A DNA stretch of 64,000 bases, taken from Penicillus capitatus (lineage: Eukaryota > Chlorophyta). The stretch covers positions 806,001 through 870,000 of the forward strand of contig OZ287703.1 of assembly GCA_965649825.1 (NCBI GenBank). The letters are read 5' to 3'. The notes under the pieces were generated by a model. That model was not told the DNA's origin and made no database searches. It worked only from the letters and a program-made list of their open reading frames with translations. The position numbers were made by a program, and so were the translations under genes. Shown here piece after piece: positions 10,534-21,647 of this stretch. Within the stretch, counting starts at the first letter, position 1. Each line of letters starts with the position of its first letter.

Positions 10534-13500
10534 TTAATCGACGTACTCTTTTATTTCAAGATCATGACGCAATCCGGGAAATTTATCATCGAACTCCCGT
10601 TGCAAATAATCGAGATACAAGTCAACATCTTCTTTCTTCCATCTTCCGACTTCTTGCGAAGATACAGTATGGAAGACAAGGCGAATCATTTCATCACTTC
10701 CAGCGGGATCGAGTGTGAATGGGTTTTGAACGAAACACAACGAAAAGCCACTTATGTACATTGGGAGAAATGAGATTGCCAGCGAAATCGTTTCTTCAGG
10801 CTTTATGCTTTTCAATGCGTTTCTAGCACGGTCGCGCACGGGCCAATAATCGTCGACGCACTTCATCGCCAACGTCAACGGAAGGCCACTAGAGTGCTGT
10901 GGAGACGCCTCAAGGATGCAACAAATGGCCTCCACCGCGACAAGCCGCACGTCAACGTATTTAGCATCGCATTTGTCCAACAACATCGACTTAACTTTAC
11001 TAAAGTGCTGCGGCGCCGCCACGACGACGCGACAGATGGCTTCAGTCAGTGTTTTACGCACGTGCGCGTATATGTCGTCGTGCCACCTTGCCAGCGTCGT
11101 CAGATGCTCGCCAGCGTGATGCGGCGCCGCCGCGACGACGCGACCGATGGCTTCAATCGTATCCCGGCGTACGTTCCAGTTTTCATCGCTGCATCCTTTC
11201 GTCAGCGTCGGCAGAACCTCGTCAGCATGCTGTGGAGCTGCCGCGACAATGCGACCAATGGCTTTTGTCGCCGCTAGACGCACTTCCGAGTCATCGTCAC
11301 ACTTTTTCACCAACATCGGTAGAAACTCGCCGGCGTGCTGCGGAGCTGCCGCGACAATGCGACCAATGGCTTTTGTCGCCGCCAGACGCACGGCCGAGTC
11401 ATCGTCACCGAACCAACTCGCAAGCGTCCGGAGAACCTCGTTAGCGTGCTGCGGCGCCGCTGCGGCGACATCAGCGATTGCCTCAATAGCAGCTCGACAC
11501 GCTGACCTTCGATTGTCGTCATGCCAACTCTCTAGCGTCAACTGAATGTCACTGGCGTTCTGCGGCGCCTCCGCGACGACACGGACGATGGCCTCCTTCG
11601 CCACTCGACATACAACCGTGTTTTGGTCGCCACATCTTATTGCCAGCGTCGGCAGACACTCGCCAGCGTGATGCGGCGCCGCCGCGACGACGTGACCGAT
11701 GGTCCTTATCGCCGCCCGGCGTATGTCGCAATTTTTTTCACTGCACCTCTTCGCAAGCGCCGGAATAACTTCGCCGGCATGCTGCGGAGCTGCCGCAACG
11801 ATGCGTTCAATGGATTCAATCGCCGCCAGACGCACATCCAAGTCATCGTCTACGCAACCCATCGCAAGCGCTGGAATAACCTCGCCGGCGTGCTGTGGAG
11901 CTGCCGTAACGATGCGTCCAATGGCTCTAATCGCTATTGAACGCATATCTGTGTTTTCGTCGACACATCCCTCTGTGAGCATCGGTAGAACCTCGCCTAC
12001 ATGTTGCGGCGCTTCTGCGACGACGTTGGCGATGGCTCCAATTGCCGCCTGACAGATGTACAAGTTTTCGTCGACGCACTCTTTCGTTAGCTTCTGCAGA
12101 ACCTCGTCAGCGTGCTGCGGATCTGCAGCGACGATGCGTCCAATGGCTTCAATCGCCGCCAGACGCACATCCAAGTCATCGACGCAACCCTCCGCAAGCG
12201 TCGGTAGAACCTCGCCGGCGTGCTGCGGAGCTGCCGCGACAATGCGACCAATGGCTTTTGTCGCCGCTTGACGCACTTCCGAGTCATCGTCACACTTTTT
12301 CACCAACATCGGTAGAAACTCGCCGGCGTGCCGCGGAGCTGCCGCGACAATGCGACCAATGGCTTTTGTCGCCGCCAGACGCACGGCCGAGTCATCGTCA
12401 CCGAACCAACTCGCAAGCGTCGGTAGAACCTCGCCGGCGTGCTGCGGTGTTTCTGCGACGACGTTGGTGATTGCTCCAATCGCCGCCTGACGAATGTGTA
12501 AGTTTTTGTCGACGCAACCCTTCGCAAGCGTCGGAAAAACTTCGCTGGCGTACTTCGGCGTTGCCACGACGACGCGGTCGATGGCTTCTATCGCCGCCAG
12601 ACGCACGGTCGAGTCATCGTCACCGAACCAATTCGCAAGCGTCCGGAGAACCTCGTTAGCGTGCTGCGGCGCCGCTGCGGCGACATCAGCGATTGCCTCT
12701 ATAGCAGCTCGACACGCTGACCTTCGATTGTCGTCATGCCAACTCTCTAGCGTCAACTGAATGTCACTGGCGTTCTGCGGCGCCTCCGCGACGACACGGA
12801 CGATGGCCTCCTTCGCCACTCGACATACAACCGTGTTTTGCTCGCCGCACATTGTTGCCAGCGTCGGCAGATGCTCGCCAGCGTGATGCGGTGCCGCCGC
12901 GACGACGCGACCGATGGCTTCAATCGTATCCCGGCGTACGTTCCAGTTTTCATCGCTGCATCCCTTCGTCAGCGTCGGCAGAACCTCGTCAGCATGCTGC
13001 GGAGCTGCCGCGACAATGCGACCAATGGCTTTTGTCGCCGCTAGACGCACTTCCGATTTCTTGTCGCCGCGCCACTTTGTCAGCGTCGACAAAATCTCGC
13101 CAGCGTGCTGCGGCACGTGTGTTGCGATAGATTCGAACCTCTTTATGCGCTCCTCTGGCTTGCACCAACCGTCGACTTGATTGGTTAACTTTGAGACAAA
13201 TTGGGCCATTTCATGAATGTGCTTGGGAGAGTGCCTTTCGAGCTTGAAGAAATCGGTAGTTTTGGCCATCTCCATCCATTTTAAGTCGTCCTTCTGTGCT
13301 AGCAATTTCTTCACTTCGTCGATGGTCTCATTGAGAACTCGGGGAAATGCCTCCAAAACGCAAGACAAATGTTGGAATTCTTTTATCACGATTTCACGAA
13401 TTAGAACATCGTTGACAGTACGCCCGAGGAGTTGGCAAGCGGCGTTAACGAGTTCGGTTGCTTGTTTGTCGTTCAAAAGATTCTCCAAAACGTCTTTATC

Positions 13501-16500
13501 TGTCTCTTCTATGGTTGCCTCGAGAACTCGCAGCCTTAAGAAAAAGTGTTGCACTCCAAGAACTTCAACTGGTTGCTCATCAATAATCGAGAGCATTTCT
13601 TGCAATGCGTCTTTTCCATGGCCATTTGCAAATGCGTGCATGGCGAAGTACATTGTCAAGTCATGCTTCTGATTGTATTTTCCTTCTTGAATGAAAGTTA
13701 GTACTCGTCTTTCATCTTCCGATCCTTTGTTTTTTAGGCTATTGGCGATAAATCTTCCCGCAAAGTACTCTTGAAACGTAAGGTGAGGAAACTGATATTG
13801 TTTTCCCTCCAAGACAAGTAGGAGAAATCCAGTTTCTTTAAAGATCTTCGTTGTATTTGTGGATGTTGCACAAACTTCAACGATTCGTTCTTCGATGAGT
13901 ATTTGTCCATTCCGAATTGCCTTGAAAGCGATTTCTTCTAAATCTCTGAAAACGACGTTCTTGTCCGCTTCTTTCGCTTCGGGCTTTTCTTTGAATCTCT
14001 TCCACACGTAATTTGTCATGTTCTTGTAGATCCGAAACATGCTCGCCCTATTTCCTCTATATTCAATAGAGGTGCCGTGTTCTTTCGACAAAGAACAGAG
14101 AATGTGCGCCGTCACCGGAGTGTGTGCGGTGTCCCACATACCCTGATCTTGTTGCAACGAACGGATGAGGCTCGAAGCTTCATTTTGTTGCAGTTCTTTG
14201 TTTATGTAGTTCTTGAGCTGTTGGTCATTGAATCCAAGACACTCGAACTTATTGTCGACTCTTTTCTCTATCCCTTGAAGATTGTATGGTCGCGTGAGCA
14301 CCAGAAGTTTGCATTCACCCTTCTCCACCCCGGAAAGGAGATCTCTGGCATCGTCATCGGCTTCGTCTAATCCGTCAAACACTAGCAATGTGCTAAACGT
14401 ATCGAGATCATCTTTTATTTGAGTCTTCAACTCCTCAAATTCGTCATCGCTTCCTTTTTGCTTGAAACACATCTGCGCGATCACTTCTTCAAGCGCTTGT
14501 CCTCTTGTCCCTTTAGTTTTTGCAACGTTTAAACCTCTTATCGGAACCACGTAAATGGCTTCGAGCTCTTGCAGCATCTCTCCCATTGCCCATTTGTGTG
14601 CAATGGCTTTGCTCAAGCAAGTCTTCCCCGAACCAGGATTTCCATAGAGAAGTACTTTTCGGATTTCGCTTTTGCCGACGCCAGCTTCCAACGATCTCGG
14701 TTTAAACAAGTCTTCGATCGAAATGGGTATTGTGACCCTTCTCTTTCGTTCACAATATTCTTCCGGATCGTCCCTTTCCTGGGCCGAAGAACTTTCCCCT
14801 TCCGTTTCTTCTTCTTCGTCTTTGCGTTGTACTCCTCTGTTGTCAACTTCCCTTTTCTCGACGATCTCTTCGTACACGACAACGTGGTGCTCCATATCTT
14901 TCACGTGTCTACGGACTTCTGATTCAAACAAAGAAGGCACCTGTAACATGAATACGAGTAAAGTTCGATTGAAACGGTATCACAGGTAATCACCGTAGCA
15001 AAGTTGTCGTGGAGGTACATTTCCTTGAGGTCTTCGATGTTAGAACAAATAGTGTACGGATGCAGATATCCAACAGTTGCCCCTGTTTTGATGAATACAT
15101 CATCTCGATCTTTATTCGTATCTCCGTGGCGTCGCATCTGAAGCTTTTCTTCAATGGTATTGTCATTCAACCACGTTGTTAACGTCCCTCTGGCACCTTC
15201 ATCGCATGATTGTTCTATCTTTTCGAGAACTTCAGCTATTTCTTCGTTTTGTTCCCCCACTGAGTGCATTATGTGCAAAGAGTCTAAAATCTCGGTAAGG
15301 ATGTCTCCATCGTGAATCCAGTTTTCCGAGATCGCTTGATTTGTTGCCAATTCAACTAGCTTCGTCGTCGCTTCTTTGCGGCTATGTTTACTGGAGCTCT
15401 TGTCGCTTGCCAACAAGCGCATTTCTTGAACGATGCCAAACCTCAAGGCTTTTTGGTGATTTTCTCTCGTCGTCTTATGTTGCCCTTCCATCGCCGTGTC
15501 GTAAGCTAGTGCAAGAAGTTTGCACTTTTTATCTTCTTTAAGCGCGCCAAACCTTGCCGCCGTTAGAATCTGAAGTATGTCATACCACTCTTGCTCCGAT
15601 ACTCCCACTCTGGCAATTGCTGCTCGACCCTTTCTGTATGCGTCCTCGATTGATGTGGGATCGATATCTCCGCCGGCCAATCTTCTGAGAAGGTTGATGA
15701 CATGCATTCCGCCGTAAAGCCCAGATGCGGTATATCTTGCCGCTCTTGTTAAGCGAGATGGCTCGTCTTCGATTTCTAAGCGCTCGACGGCTTGCTGAAG
15801 AAGCTCGAAGTGAAAGAAAACAGGGTAATGCAGAACGGATAGCTTCATCGCCTCTCTCTTTTTTGCGATTGTTTGGCGAAGCAGTTTTTTCTCTTCCTCG
15901 AGCGTATAACCACGACCGATGATTTGCAAAAGGAAAAAGACCTGATGGATGCAGAGGAACGTTATTTCGTATTTTGTAAAGTTATGCTTGGTTAGCCTGA
16001 GTTCCGAAGACAGACTGGATAGTAGCTTCGTAGCAAGGACAAGCAATTGTGCTGGGTCATATACGGTCGCATCCACCCAGGTGAGTGTGGTGTACAGAGC
16101 CTTTGCGACGTTCGTGTCGAGAAATTCGTCAGGACGGATCAGAGAACCGATGTCATACACCAGTTTTCTCAGAACTTCGGCATCTTGTTCGGAGACGTAG
16201 GCAATCTTTGCCAGTTCTGCGTAGTCCAGGACGGCTGTTGGTCTGAGGAAGTCTTCCTTTGCTTCGCCGTATTTGAACAGCCAGTCGAGGAGAACGGTTC
16301 GCTCATTCGCATCCGTCGTGGCGTTGTACGCCGCGACAAGCGACTTTGTGCTAACGATGTCATACTTCTTCGCGACAGCGCGCAGAAGCTTTGCCGCATT
16401 TCTTCGTTGAACGTTGGAATCTGGTTGGCGGGATGTTCCACCACTTTCCGACGCGGACGGTCCTCCGGCGGACGATTCGTCGCCCAGAGCTTGAGTTTGC

Positions 16501-16502
16501 AT
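10534..16502 (-). CDS. NACHT-HEAT protein (NLR-like STAND ATPase), copy 1
   Basis: Two exons, 16502-14994 and 14940-10534, with a 53-nt GT-AG phase-0 intron, give 1971 residues. The ATG at 16502 begins MQTQALGDE, conserved in the paralogue. Residues 1-503 form an all-helical region of unknown family. A short acidic linker follows. The NACHT domain has Walker A GNPGSGKT at about 603-610, Walker B LLVFDGLDEADD at about 688-700 and a sensor-like LLVLTRP. A helical segment containing FPHLTFQEYFAGRF, typical of NACHT proteins, comes next. The C-terminal ~800 residues are about 21 HEAT-like repeats of ~37 residues (..AAPQHAGEVLPTLAK.C.DE...VR.AA..AI.RIV). By analogy with NLRs it would be a cytosolic sensor that oligomerises on ATP exchange, with the HEAT array binding ligand. 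Function is inference. It lies inside the interval separating the two duplication copies. Confidence 0.88.
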
Positions 16503-17540
16503 GTTCGGTAACCTACACACGAAGCACTATAACGTCCAGTCGGAAAGTATTAGCGCAGCAAACCTGTTGCTTCAAAGCTGTCGGCGGAAAGTTCACAGAA
16601 GAATTCGCAATGGATACGCTAAATCGGATGAACTGATATTCGTCTAAACCGTAATGATAACGCTGCAGATTCGCGGACATCGCCGAAAAGTTTCGAACCT
16701 GGTTTCCGTCTGGCCGATTCCGGGACGGCTCCATAGAGTTTTTTGCAGAGTTCTTCTTTGTTTTCGGTGTTTCCACCCGTGTACGTGGAGCATAACGTGT
16801 TTCTTCGCGTTGCCTAGACCACGCAGAAACGTTCGCATAGACGATTCGCAGTGGGAGCAACCTGACATTTGTTATCAAGGTCTTCTGTGGATTGAACATG
16901 ACCGTCGTTCTTCTGTCATGGGTCATTTGACTGCGGCTATGACGGTTGGAGCGGAAGACTGTCAGGTGCCTGCTAAATAACAACTTTGACGTGTTTCAGT
17001 TGACGGATCGGGAAACTTTTAGAAATAGAGTCTCCGATCAAAGTATCCGGTTTTGTAGATCAGATTCGCAGTAACATTGTTCCAATACTTAACATTTAAA
17101 ACAGTAAGAGAATGAATGCATCATCCTTCGTAGAGCAGATGGAGAAAAACGGGGGACGGTCGCGTGTCGGATAGCAGTTCGAAATAAATGGTTCGGTGCC
17201 TACCAACATCGCGGTCCCGGAAGATGTTTTTGTTCGTCAAGGTTACCAGTGTGATAACGTACAATCTTCAGGTTTTATGATTCTTTGCCATTGCAGATGT
17301 CGGATGAATCGATCCTTTTAACAATACAACAAGTGATCCCCATGACAACACGACAGGTTATGATTTTATGAAAGAGGGAAAATCTACGCATGAGCTGGCT
17401 GCAATTACAGTGAAATGAAAGCTTGTCGAATTTCGAGGCGGATAAAAAGCATGGAAATCTAAATAATCCATCGTTCACTGTGATAGTATTTATCTGTGCA
17501 GATTGAGTTGTAGGAAATAAACTGCTCCTCTTGAGCAATG
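16503..17540. other. 5' flank of the NACHT-HEAT gene and unassigned sequence
   Basis: About 200 bp upstream of the ATG (to roughly 16700) are similar to the region upstream of the second NACHT-HEAT gene (38998-39210), sharing cctacacacgaagca, gttgcttc and gatattcgtctaaa. The duplicated unit therefore includes a probable promoter. From 16700 to 17540 only short open frames without motifs are seen, up to the edge of the segmental duplication. Confidence 0.55.
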
Positions 17541-18754
17541 CAGATCCAGGTGAGGTCGCAGGTCGTGCACGTGATGTTGGATGACTATGGTGTGTAGAAA
17601 AGGAGAGGCAGGTTCGAGAGCTGCAGTCCTGTGTGGAAGCGCAACAGCAGACGATGTCAGCGCTGAGGGAGGAACTGGAATCGCTGAGAGAAAAGCACGC
17701 GGTCTTTGTCTCTGACGCCTCCACTGCTGCCGATTCGCTCAGAGCCACACTGAGAGAGAAAGATGCTCTCGTGCATTCTTTGGAGGAAGAATTGAACAAG
17801 CGCCCAACGGCAGAGACGATGGAGGCATTGGAAGCACAGCTCAGGATCTTCCAGACGGTGGAGTACAATGCCGACGTCGACAATGGCGAAAGTGCACCTG
17901 CCGCCGATTCCGTCGAGAATCTGCTGATCAAGAAGAACAAACACCTGGAGCATCAACTCACCCTCGAAAAACTGAAACAGGTGGCCGTTCGTTGAGGGAC
18001 GGCTGGGTTATCATGTGTACGATGTGACGTTTAGGAGGATCTGCAGCAGCAGCTGTCGAATCACCAGGCTCTGCTGTCCAGATCGCAGCATCAGCTGGAG
18101 GCACAGCGCGACTTGGTGGCACGGCTGGAAGAGGATCTGGTCACGGTGCAGAACACCACCACCGCTGCCGTCAAGCCCACCTCCAGCGCGTCCGATCTGG
18201 ACGAGGTTGCCGCGGAGGGCAGTGGAGATTCCAGTGTCGTCGCCGTTCTCCGCAATCAGCGGGATCGCTTCCGCAAGCGGACCCAGGAACTCGAGGCAAA
18301 GCTCAACGATGCCGAAAAGAGGAACCGCCAGCTCAAGGCAGAGGCAGAGACGGCGGCGGCGGACAACGTGTCCCTCGTCGAGCGACTGCACTACCTGCAG
18401 GGCTACAAGAAAGACAGAGCAGCGTCCAAGATCGACGTCGAAAGCGGACTGGCCGCCGAGCAGAAGTACAGCAAGGCGTACGAAGACCGCATGAATCCCT
18501 TCCAAGAGTTCCGCGGACGGCAGCGAGAGCGTCGCCGCAAGGAGCTCAACCTGGTCGATCGCACGGTTCTCATCGTCGGCGATCTGGTCTTCGGTTACAA
18601 ATACGCACGTCTCTTTCTCTGTCTCTACATCATGATACTGCACGTGCTGGTCATGACGATGCTGGGGTCCATGTCGGATCGACACCATCGGCAGACGGTG
18701 GACGGCGTCGAGCAGTTCTGTCTGGAGCACGGGTTCCTACCGAAGCTGCCCTAG
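17541..18754 (+). pseudogene. CASP: CASP 3' fragment (5' truncated, right duplication copy)
   Basis: Only the last part of intron 4 and exons 5 and 6 of CASP are present; the N-terminal half is missing because the duplication edge lies at about 17541. The coiled coil, CASP_C region and tail anchor (GDLVFGYKYARLFLCLYIM) are intact and the final intron (17981-18034) keeps its splice sites. Any product would start inside the coiled coil. The flanking sequence 17275-17540 does not resemble CASP. Probably non-functional. Confidence 0.85.
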
Positions 18755-18818
18755 GACGCCGCACGCGGCGCCTTCGTGATGTTCCACCGACGACGTAGAG
18801 ACACGAGGGACTCCTGCA

Positions 18819-19679
18819 TCAGAAGCGTGAATGGAGTGAGACGCGTTGATGTGACACTTCGAAGTGATGTTCGTAGTAGATGGACATGAGATCGGTGGCA
18901 TTGAATCCGGTTCTCACGGCCCAGGGCAACATCCGTGTAAAGAACCACGCTCTCTGCCGTTCTTTGATCACCAGAGGGGACAGCAGAGCCGCGAAGATGG
19001 CGTTTGGCAGTCCCGTCTGCACATCGCGCTGTTCTCGCGCCTTGCGTCTTTCGATCGCGCACCTGGATGCCTTCGACAGTCTTGACGGCGACCTCGCCGG
19101 ACATGTCGGTCGAGCAGCCCAGAAGAACGTGCCACAGGTCGTGCACCTGACGATAGCTGCACAGCGATGTCGCGCGCCTCGTCTGAAAGAGGGAGAGGAC
19201 CGCGCGGCGACGTAGGCGATCTCCGGGTCGTCGATGAATCGCACGGGAGGGCGTTCGTCTGGACGCAAACGTCGCCGGTCCATGAACTCGGCATAGGCAG
19301 CGCCAAAGCTCTCGGCCTCCATGCCTCGACACCTTTCCAGCGTTGCGCGCTGCAGCATTGCCGAACAGACAGTTGTGGCGGGCAGACATCGGGGAACAGA
19401 CAGACCGTGATCTGCGGCTTCTCTTCCAGGATCCGCCGCGCCCTCTGGCTGTTTTGCATGGACGAGTGGATCTGACGGAATGCCGCTTCGCCCAGCGTCT
19501 CGTTGCTCGCCGCGACGAGGTCGGCACGGTAAGGACTAAGCGAAGATCGAACACGTGGCCTCTCCGCTTCGCGTGAGATGGCGATACTTGAGGGCCGAGC
19601 CGACGCCGGACCCGACGGCGACGAGAACCTTCTGCCACGGCCGAAGGGGACAGTGCGTCAGGTAACGCGATTTCGACAT
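18819..19679 (-). CDS. COQ4: COQ4, ubiquinone biosynthesis protein (copy 2)
   Basis: Minus-strand exons 19679-19588, 19535-19406, 19349-19201, 19156-19063 and 19016-18819 mirror copy 1 base for base in structure and give 220 residues. All splice sites and the HDLWH metal motif are preserved, and the nucleotide differences I see are few and do not break the frame. Here the neighbour NOC4 is complete, with its stop at 19687 only 7 bp from this ATG, so this copy sits in the uncut upstream context. Both copies could be expressed. Which one is ancestral cannot be told, since the reciprocal truncations make each copy half original context. Confidence 0.92.
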
Positions 19680-19686
19680 CCTTTCG

Positions 19687-21595
19687 TTAAAACGCGTCGT
19701 CGACGTCTTTCCCACAAAACAGTCGGGAGGACTCCTTCACCGGCCGCGCAGAGACGGCGACGTCACGTCGCTTCAGATTCTCCCGAATCAACGAGGCGTA
19801 AGACGAGGCGATGGCGCGGTCCAGTCTTTCCTCGGCGCTCCTCGCCCGCACGGACAGATCTCGCAGGAGAATCTGCGCGTGAGCAGCCACCTGAGATTCT
19901 CACTCTTGACGCCAGTGCGTCGATGGGACGTTTGTTGACGCACCTGATGACACCAATGATTCCCGAGAGCTTCGGTTTCCCACAGAGAGCTCTCTACCGC
20001 TCGACTGAGACTCGGATCCGTGGCGTCTGGGTCGCAGATATCGTAACGACGCCATTCTGTGAGCGAGGCCCGAATGGACGGACGCGATGAGCGGTCAAGC
20101 AGGACGTTGCACGAGGGATGGCGTCGCACGAGGTTGTGCATGAAAGTGATGCACACGAGCGCGCCGGACGGCGACATCCTCAGCGCCAATCGCCCGAATC
20201 TCTTCACGAACGCCGCCACCGTGTACGCAGGCACCAAATCTGCACAGACAGCTTCCAGCGATGCCAAGACTCAGCACAGGTGACGGACCGGATTTCAGGA
20301 AAGTGTCCAGCAGACGGAAGAATCTCGCACGGTCTTGGCGGTGGAAAACGTCCTCGGTGAGCAAGGTGTAGATGCGTCGATAGAATTCCGGATACTCCAG
20401 GTTGTGCTCCGTCATCAGGATGAAGATCCCGTGCAGGGCAAGCAGTCCACAGGGCCCTCCGAGGTCGAGACGTCGCGTCAAGAGATCGCTGAGCGTCAAC
20501 GGCGACGACAGATGCGGCATGATCTCGAACGGAAGCTTTGCCATGACATCCTCCAGCAATGCCTCTGGCAAATCGAGAGCCAGAAAGCGATTCCACGCTA
20601 AACTGCAGACAAAAGCTCAGTGTGCAGCGACAGTCAGTGGCAGTGGTGGTGATGCTCGACCTGAATTGCTTCTGCTGTTCTTTTGGATCGACCCAGCAAT
20701 AGCCTCGCGTTCCGGCGACCTGCAGCGCTCTCTTTCGCTTTCGGTGACACGGATATCCCGTTGCCGCGGCGACGGCGATTCCTGCCTTGACAGATGGGTG
20801 TTGGCCGTCTCGTTTCTAAAGGGATACCTGCCTGCTTCGGACGCAGCGATCCACGATCTGAGTGTCCCATCGTCCATGCGACAATCGTCTAGCGTCTTGG
20901 GCAGTAGATCAAGGCACACTAGACATGCAGTATCCTCCACGTCGCGTCATACAAAGATATATCTACTCTTTATGTTCTCGGCGATCGGGAGCTGCCCTTC
21001 GGCCGTCTCAGCACAGATCTTGGCCACGGCTTTGTGGGTGTAGTACCGAACGTCTGCATAGCGACTGTACTTCGAGCACAGTACCTCCAACGCCTGCAAA
21101 CGCCACAGGAATCATAACTGTCGTGCCCTGCATTGCGGACTTGGGACGCCGATGCAGACGCGAGAAGAATCCGCAATGCCGAGTAGAACACGTCGTTGTT
21201 GAACTCGCCAAGTCGATCGGTTGACACCTGTCGCATGATCGCCTCGAACAGCGTCACCTGGATATCCATCCAGCTCGCCGCCCCCGACATCCCATGCCAA
21301 TCATTACCTGCGTCGCCGTTTCAGCAGCAATATTCAAACCATCCTCGAGTTTCTGTCGAAAGATCTTTCGATTGTCGCGGAGCCATCGCGCATACAGCGC
21401 TTCGGGGCCCGTGCCATCGACGGAGAGGGCATGCGGGTCAGCGCATTCGGAGGCGAAGAACTTTTCCAGATGCACCACTGCGTTACGGAGCTCTTTTTCG
21501 CGCATCTCGTCCATTCCGCTCAGCAGCAGCCCGACATTGTTCGCGTTGCCGATCGGATCCGCTTCGAGTTCGGCACAGAGCTGAGCGACATCCAT
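19687..21595 (-). CDS. NOC4: NOC4/UTP19 ribosome biogenesis factor
   Basis: Well-resolved minus exons are 21595-21308, 21257-21141, 21093-20967 (next intron 20966-20919), 20597-20289, 20239-19944 and 19890-19687. The coding path between 20918 and 20600 is not settled. Characteristic NOC4 sequence includes YADVRYYTHKAV, then FLALDLPEALLEDVMAKLPFE, LLALHGIFILMTEHNLEYPE, FYRRIYTLLTED, RARFFRLLDTF, LVPAYTVAAFVKRFGRLAL, HNLVRRHPSCNVLL and SLSRAVESSLWE. NOC4 is a nucleolar CBF-domain protein that, with NOP14, is needed for small-subunit maturation and export. The start MDVAQLCAELEADP lies 52 bp from the divergent RIT1 start. The 3' third is duplicated as a pseudogene at 5272-5744. Confidence 0.88.
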
Positions 21596-21647
21596 CCTCT
21601 TTGCCGGAGTACCGTATCTGTCGTATTTCGACCTCGATCGACGACAC
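21596..21647. promoter_or_regulatory. Bidirectional NOC4/RIT1 promoter interval
   Basis: Only 52 bp separate the ATG of NOC4 (minus, 21595) from the ATG of RIT1 (plus, 21648). The two genes must share a very short divergent control region or have start sites inside one another. No clear TATA element is visible. Confidence 0.5.

Larger units (their letters stand above)
17541..20157. repeat. Segmental duplication, right copy
   Basis: Counterpart of 3126-5744. The left edge is abrupt inside CASP (shared sequence begins cagatcc then ggtgaggtcgcagg); the right side continues seamlessly into intact NOC4. Together the two copies show the reciprocal truncation expected for a tandem duplication. Confidence 0.95.

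Noticed and set aside
16513-16983. 156-residue minus frame upstream of NACHT-HEAT copy 1
   Set aside because: It has no family motif, is not kept in the paralogous upstream region, and overlaps the probable promoter.
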